A stretch of 51,641 nt of DNA from Phlegmacium glaucopus (lineage: Eukaryota > Basidiomycota > Agaricomycetes > Agaricales > Cortinariaceae): the NCBI GenBank assembly GCA_015039465.1, contig MU130033.1, forward strand, positions 15,236 through 66,876, given 5' to 3'. This document shows positions 46,837-51,641 of this stretch, in pieces. The notes under the pieces were generated by a model. The model made no database searches. It was not told the DNA's origin and saw only the letters and a list, made by a program, of their open reading frames with translations. Made by a program: the position numbers and the translations under genes. The stretch's first letter is position 1. Every line of letters begins with the position of its first letter.

Positions 46837-47076
46837 CATTAGAATTTATAAGATCTTGGTTATGGCACTGCATTTTTCCAAGACTTTTTCATGTATTTAG
46901 AGTTATTGTACTATTTAAATGTATCCTATAGGCTATAATTTGTCTTCTATACAAAAAAAAATCAAGGGAAACGGTCAAGAACTCATGGAATTGCACTGTC
47001 TCAATATTTGTGACACTTGTGGCTGTGTCACGTAATGTGACTGGACCCGGCTGTTACCAGTGATTGTTCATCTCCA

Positions 47077-47085
47077 GTTATTGTG
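47077..47085. repeat. Target-site duplication, right side (9 bp)
   Basis: GTTATTGTG, matching 42839-42847. At the paralogous empty site (24.5 kb, minus strand) the corresponding string is CATTATGTGACC, single and uninterrupted. Confidence 0.75.
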
Positions 47086-47137
47086 TGACCTTATTTGTTT
47101 GTAATATTGTATGTCATCATATCATCTTCTCCTGTAA

Positions 47138-47310
47138 GCTATCTTCGCAAAAAATCTGCTGTCAGACACTGAACATGTCAGCAGTCAAACAAAAAAATTT
47201 GCGGCATCATCATTAAGTTGTCAGGTCTAATGAAACACCATGTGGAATCTGCTATAAAGCTGCACCCTGATATCTACAAGACGATCACAAATGACAAACT
47301 CGATACTGTC
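47138..47310 (+). pseudogene. Relic of crinkler-like gene N-terminus
   Basis: In two frames the plus strand encodes KNLLSDTEH, then AVKQKN, then VESAIKLHPDIYKTITNDKL, matching ENLLSDAEHE, AVKQKYY and VESARKLYPGIYKTVTADEL of the gene starting at 24495. It carries a frameshift, an in-frame stop and no downstream parts. The upstream side (47,077-47,137) matches the crinkler-side promoter at 24.5 kb. Confidence 0.75.
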
Positions 47311-47341
47311 CAACATGGATGCTTTAGGCATCAAAATCCAC

Positions 47342-47387
47342 TAGGGATGCCGAAGTTCAGTTCAGTTTGGTTTGGGACCCATTTTCT

Positions 47388-47423
<36 letters not shown>

Positions 47424-48133
47424 TGAACCAACAGAACCGGTTCTCTTGGTTTGGTTCTGGTTCAGAACCAGTTCAGAACCATAAGAACCAGTTAAAAATA
47501 GACTTTTGTTAGGATATCACCAATTAGACAAGAAATTCTCATTTTAAATTTTATTTTCTAAAATTACATCTTATTTCTTAGAAATAAATATATCTTGAAA
47601 TTTGAGGCCAGAAGTTTGTAGTATTGGTGTTATAACTATGACATCACTAAAAGTAAACATGAAAAGAAAAAAATACTACAAAATCATTTTGCCAACTAGT
47701 GACAACCCTAAATTGGATTCTTGCAATAGGAGTATATTAATATTAATAAAACCTGAAGTTATAAAGTAAATGAGACATAATTATTGATTATGTACTATGC
47801 CAGACCAAAAAATGATGCACTTCTGATTGGAAATATATTGTGTTGGTGACTTGAATAAAAATTTTCATTACAGGTACAGGTACATTGTGCCATTTAACCT
47901 GTAAAATAATGCAAATAAGTAAATATATTACTTAAATGTTTGCCTTGGGATATAGTGGTTCAGAATGGTTTGAACTGGTTCAGAACCGGTTCTTAGATTT
48001 CTGGCCAATCAAGAACCAGAACCAGAACCAGATGGCTGAGGCCAAACCAGAACCAGAACCGAACCAATACTTGGTTCGGTTCGGTTGGTTCTGGTTCTCT
48101 GGACTGGTTCAGAACTGAACTTCGGCATCTCTA
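47342..48133. mobile_element. MITE-like element with TAG(G/A)GATGCCGAAGTTCAG ends
   Basis: Left end TAGGGATGCCGAAGTTCAGT and right end (inverted) TAGAGATGCCGAAGTTCAGT are inverted repeats, with TA at each tip that could be a target duplication. Next to both ends are AACCAG hexamer repeats (47,394-47,425 and 48,013-48,062) and GGTTCAGAACC palindromes; the roughly 450-bp middle is AT-rich. There is no coding frame. It is non-autonomous, 792 bp. Confidence 0.75.
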
Positions 48134-48792
48134 AAACCCACCCTCCCACTTTCTACCCTCCATTTTATGAATTTTCAATGCCTATGGGTTGCCCACATAT
48201 ACAGAAAAACCAATTTAGAGATCAGGATGCATGATGGTCTCAAAAAGCTCAGATGAACAAAGGACCCTTTACTTTTTAAATACTGTAGCTCAGGCAGATG
48301 CACTTATCACAACATAAATTAATGATTATTTTGATATTTTTTTGTCTGGGTGTGTTACCAGTATCATGCAAAATAATTGATGGCTGGAGGTGCAAAACTC
48401 ACCAATGTTAGATATGTGTGATTGCCACTCGTTATGCTTGTCACACTTATTGCATACCATTGTCTTACCTGTGCAGGATCATCCTCAGTAAAAACGAAAA
48501 GTCATGTAAGGTCATGTAAAAGTCACATGAAAGATAGGCAAAAGTCACATACCTGACTAAATGACAAGATTTTTGATGCTTAGATGACTACTAAAATTGG
48601 TATCAATCAAAAGTTGGTGTGAAACCATTAGTCATCAATCATTGCTATATCATATGTGAGATCACTAAGGTGCACTTAGTACTAACAAGCCATGAACCCA
48701 TGCCTTCGGCACGGCTCCGCTCTGCTTTGCTGGCCTCCAGCACAGATTCAGGGCTTGCTGGGGGCTCCACCCCCCCCCTGGCTGCGTCACAA
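48134..48792. other. AT-rich intergenic, no gene seen
   Basis: Only short frames occur. A GC-rich patch near 48,700-48,780 (GCCTTCGGCACGGCTCCGC) resembles a string beside other repeats in the window (24,545-24,570 and 42,825-42,835) and is probably transposon debris. Confidence 0.4.
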
Positions 48793-48990
48793 CAGTGGAC
48801 TCAGTTGAAAATCCCAATAGTAGACCCAGTTGAAAATCCTAATAGTAAATTTGGTTTTGAATCCTAATGGTAGACCCAGCTTCAAATCCTAATGGTAGAC
48901 TTCAAATCCCAATGGTAGACCCAGTTTCAAATCCTAATGGTAGACCCAGTCTGATATCCCAATAGTAGACAACACCTGATATCCCAAGAG
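48793..48990 (+). repeat. Minisatellite, about 27-bp unit
   Basis: A unit of the form GTAGACCCAGTTTCAAATCC followed by TAATG is repeated about seven times with substitutions and one shortened unit. Confidence 0.7.
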
Positions 48991-50237
48991 TCAACTCATC
49001 TGAGCAGAGGAGAGTATTTATATATCTGCCCATCCACCTAACACTCAGTCAACAAATCACAGCCCTTTGACAACACAAAATAGTCCATTTTATGACAAAC
49101 ACATTCTCTTTTCTACTCTCTCAAAAAGTCTCTAAGCCATTTTTATAAATCCTACCCTATCATCATAATATTACTAAAACATCTAAATAACTCAAATCAA
49201 TTTATTTTATCTCTTTTTCACTTAATTTACACTTAAAATACTTGAATTTTCCTCACTTGAACACATCCAGAACCATCATAAATTATAAGAACTTTCTCTT
49301 TTCTCTTCCCAATTTATTTCTGCTGCTGCCCTGCCTTTTTGTAAATCATAATTAGTTCTTACTTTTACTCAAATACACCCCAATTATACTTAACAATGAC
49401 TTTTTTGACAACTTACCACCTGATTTCATGCTCATAGGTGGTGTTATTCCTGAACCAGCCTCGCTTGATAAAGCCCTATGAGGTCCAAACGCAAAACATT
49501 GGCAAGCGGCACTGGAATATGAAATTAGTCAACTGAAAAGATGGGAACTTGAAGACTTACCACCACAACACAAGGCAATACCTTGCAACAAGGTCCTTGT
49601 TAGGCAGAACTTTACGCTCCTCCACCAAGTCCTGATGGACTCCACTAGGATTCCTAGTATAGTCCTGTTATTCCTGGTTAGTGATGTTCAAGGGTTTGGA
49701 AACCCACATGGGTATGTGGGTAAAGGTACAATGGGTAAGGGTAGAGGTAGGAATTTTGGAACCCTTGCCAAACCCCCAACCCTTGGCATGGGTGGAGGGT
49801 TACCCACACAGTATTTTGACAGGTAGCAGTGATAATTTTATTTTACATGGGCTATCAGATAAGATTAAAATTACTAATCAACTCCACTCTGACACATAGG
49901 CCAAAGTGACATTGAAATAAAAAGATAGGGGCATAGTGGACTCCACTTGCATAGTTATTTTTACATTATATATACTCTTATATACCCATTATTTCCTCAT
50001 GTCAGGTCACAATGGACCATCAATGGTCATTTCTTCAGACTGGATGATTGGATCTGATGTAGTACCTGACACCAGGTCATGATAGGTCATTTTGTCAGAC
50101 TGGATCCGATGTAGCAGTTGAAGTACTTCTCACATGTTGGGATTATTTAGGTTTTAATTGGCAATTCCATTGTGGAATCTAATAATCTACTCCTGTCAAG
50201 TTTCAACTCACCACTTTGAGCAGTACTTTTCTGTCCC
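48991..50237. other. AT-rich region without genes; short repeats
   Basis: No gene recognised. Around 49,695-49,815 there is a run of GGGTAAGGGT/GGGTAGAGGT and ACCCTTGCCAAACCC motifs that can pair with each other. Around 49,990-50,110 the phrase AGGTCATTT.TCAGACTGGAT occurs twice. This is probably degraded mobile-element DNA. Confidence 0.45.
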
Positions 50238-50544
50238 CCACCAGATCTGATCAGATCTAATCAGAATTGTTATATCCAACCAGATCTGCTCAGATCTGCT
50301 CAGATTCTGAGTGGATCCAAGTGGATCTGAGAAAATAGAGACCTACTAGCTACTTCTGTTAAGGTTTGGTTAAGGTTTGGTTAAGGTTTGGGTTAAGGTT
50401 TGGGTTAAGGTTTGGTTAAGGTTTGGTTAGGGTTTTATTAAGGTTAGGGAGGTATATAGTTGCAATTCTGCTCAGATCTGACCATCTGAGCAGATCTGCT
50501 CAGAATGCCTGCCAAATCTGCTCAGATCTGATCAGATCTGGTGG
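50238..50544. mobile_element. 307-bp MITE-like element, ends CCACCAGATCTGATCAGATCT
   Basis: The outermost 21 bases are perfect inverted repeats, and GATCTG(A/C)TCAGATCT motifs repeat inward on both sides. The middle holds a TTAAGGTTTGG tandem array. No coding capacity. A target duplication was not recognised. Confidence 0.65.
50359..50445 (+). repeat. TTAAGGTTTGG tandem array
   Basis: An 11-12-bp unit (GGTTAAGGTTT) is repeated about eight times inside the preceding element, with one TTAGGG-like variant at its end. Confidence 0.75.
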
Positions 50545-50679
50545 ATCACAGCAAAGACCTCACTTTGAGAGGGTACGGCATACACTGAGGACCTAGGGTA
50601 TGCAGACAGAAGTCCTTAGCCCTATAAATACCATATAATTTCGGAGTATTTGGACTTAAGAAATGGCACCTACTCTTAG

Positions 50680-51641
50680 TGGAGATGAACAATCACTGGT
50701 AACAGCCGGGTCCAGTCACATTACGTGACACAGCCACAAGTGTCACAAATATTGAGACAGTGCAATTCCATGAGTTCTTGACCGTTTCCCTTGATTTTTT
50801 TTTGTATAGAAGACAAATTATAGCCTATAGGATACATTTAAATGGTACAATAACTCTAAATACATGAAAAAGTCTTGGAAAAATGCAGTGCCATAACAAA
50901 GATCTTATAAATTCTAATGTCACTCTATGTCCTCCCAATCCTCCTCCTCCTCCTCCTCCTCCTCCTCCTCATAATCTGTGTCCTCAGTATCACTATCCTC
51001 ATCAGGGACAAGCTTCCAAGTGCCTTTTGTATGCAGATCAATAGCATCTATGAGTGCTTTACGGATGTCACCAACTTTGGTTGGCAGTGCTCCCTGCTTT
51101 AGATTTGGGGCACCTGCATTCTTGAAAAGCTTTAATTGGTCCTTCAGGGCCAAGCCTTTGAGGCTTGGAATTTTTTCTTTGTCAAAAATAAGGTCCAATT
51201 GTGCAATCCGCTCTGCAGTTGCCTTTGCATTTCTCTCTCGGACCTCCTTGCGTGCAGTTTTATCTGCTTGTCATTTGTCACGGAAATCAACAAGTTCCTT
51301 TCGTCGCTTCCTCTCCTCCCCATTAGCCTCCCGTGCAAGCTTGTGTAGGTAGCAATAGTCCTCCTCCTCAGTGAACTTTGCTGCCATGAATGCTTGTGTA
51401 TTGTTACGGAAAAACATTGCTAGGGCATTGTGACTAAGCAGTGTAAGCTGGGGTTGATACCGCATGATGTGTCGGAAAGACCCTAAGAATCCCTCATTCT
51501 CATCATTTGTAGCAGGCATCCATGCAAGCTCCCTCTCCTCTGCAGTTGCCTCATCAATTAGGCCACCTGGTGCAAACTCAGAAGGGAAGTGTTCCCATGT
51601 CTCTGCTGCTCATTTGAAGAATGCAACCAAGAGATCACAGA
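50680..51641 (-). mobile_element. Second, inverted copy of the 4.2-kb transposon (cut by window edge)
   Basis: Starts at TGGAGATGAACAATCACTGG, the same terminal inverted repeat as the right end of the element at 42,848-47,076, and continues nearly identical on the minus strand to the window end. The sequence just outside (TACTCTTAG) differs from that beside the first copy, so this is an independent insertion. Confidence 0.85.
50920..51641 (-). pseudogene. Transposase-like gene, 3' part, second copy
   Basis: The minus strand repeats the transposase C-terminus, including the Glu-rich tail and AWMPATNDENEGFLGSFRHI. It has the same TGA after FRDK (51271-51273) as the first copy and an additional stop in FFKGAAETW, where Gly is changed to TGA (51610-51612). 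It also has Arg instead of Cys in GDICKAL. It is more decayed than the first copy. Confidence 0.8.

Larger units (their letters stand above)
42848..47076 (+). mobile_element. 4.2-kb DNA transposon with transposase-like gene
   Basis: The element lies between 9-bp direct repeats. Its ends are imperfect inverted repeats of about 75-80 bases: left TGGTGCACAATCTCCGGTA...CCAGTCACA...TTGAGACA, right (inverted) TGGAGATGAACAATCACTGG...CCAGTCACA...TTGAGACA. The right boundary is confirmed independently because the second copy at 50,680 loses similarity at exactly the same base. The interior has one two-exon gene (43,765-46,836). Superfamily not assigned; 9-bp target duplications are usual for Mutator-like elements, but the transposase does not show motifs I can tie to them. 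Confidence 0.8.

Noticed and set aside
48793..48990. Regular repeats resembling a CRISPR array
   Set aside because: Units are contiguous and imperfect without spacers, and the host is a eukaryote; it is a minisatellite.
50359..50445. Interstitial telomere repeat
   Set aside because: The unit is TTAAGGTTTGG with 11-12-bp period, not TTAGGG, and it sits within a small inverted-repeat element.

Overview
The window looks like nuclear DNA of a mushroom-forming basidiomycete (Agaricomycetes). The genes carry many short introns of about 50-60 bp, the coding sequence is unbiased and roughly 50% GC, and there is an Abp1-like actin-binding gene, a heat-shock factor gene, basidiomycete-style F-box genes, crinkler-like NTPase/nuclease genes and several families of transposons. 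No rRNA, tRNA, operon or CRISPR array was seen. All gene models are from reading the sequence only; exon borders are given where frame and splice sites agree.

Layout. (1) 1-5.4 kb: the 3' part of a crinkler-like NTPase/PD-(D/E)xK nuclease gene, then an orphan multi-pass membrane protein gene. (2) 6.3-20 kb is a conserved core block: abp1 (ADF-H plus two SH3), a small BRCT-domain protein, an F-box protein (minus strand), a histidine/serine-rich coiled-coil protein resembling the INO80 subunit Iec3, and the heat-shock transcription factor gene (minus strand), convergent with the previous one. (3) 21-43 kb is an accessory, rearranged block made almost wholly of duplicated and broken genes: a second crinkler-like gene with an internal inverted segment, three F-box copies (two intact, one dead), a protein-kinase remnant, a plasma-membrane H+-ATPase remnant, and five copies or relics of a small secreted-protein gene arranged in inverted modules, two of them on a roughly 2-kb-arm palindrome. 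(4) 40.5-51.6 kb is a transposon-rich end: a Tc1/mariner-type non-autonomous element with perfect 34-bp ends, a 4.2-kb DNA transposon with a 9-bp target duplication and a large transposase-like gene, two MITE-like elements, minisatellites, and a second inverted copy of the 4.2-kb element cut by the window edge.

How it fits together. The core block holds housekeeping genes that share no pathway. In the accessory block an F-box gene and a crinkler-like gene stand head to head at 24.5 kb. The same head-to-head arrangement can be recognised at 42.6/47.1 kb, where the 4.2-kb transposon has inserted between them; the 24.5-kb copy therefore serves as a paralogous empty site. The small secreted-protein genes share a TATA box, a 5'-UTR intron and one coding intron, so each was copied as a whole gene with its promoter. 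The most unusual things are the intragenic inversion in the crinkler-like gene, the palindromic secreted-protein modules, and the well-delimited 4.2-kb transposon whose transposase family I cannot assign.
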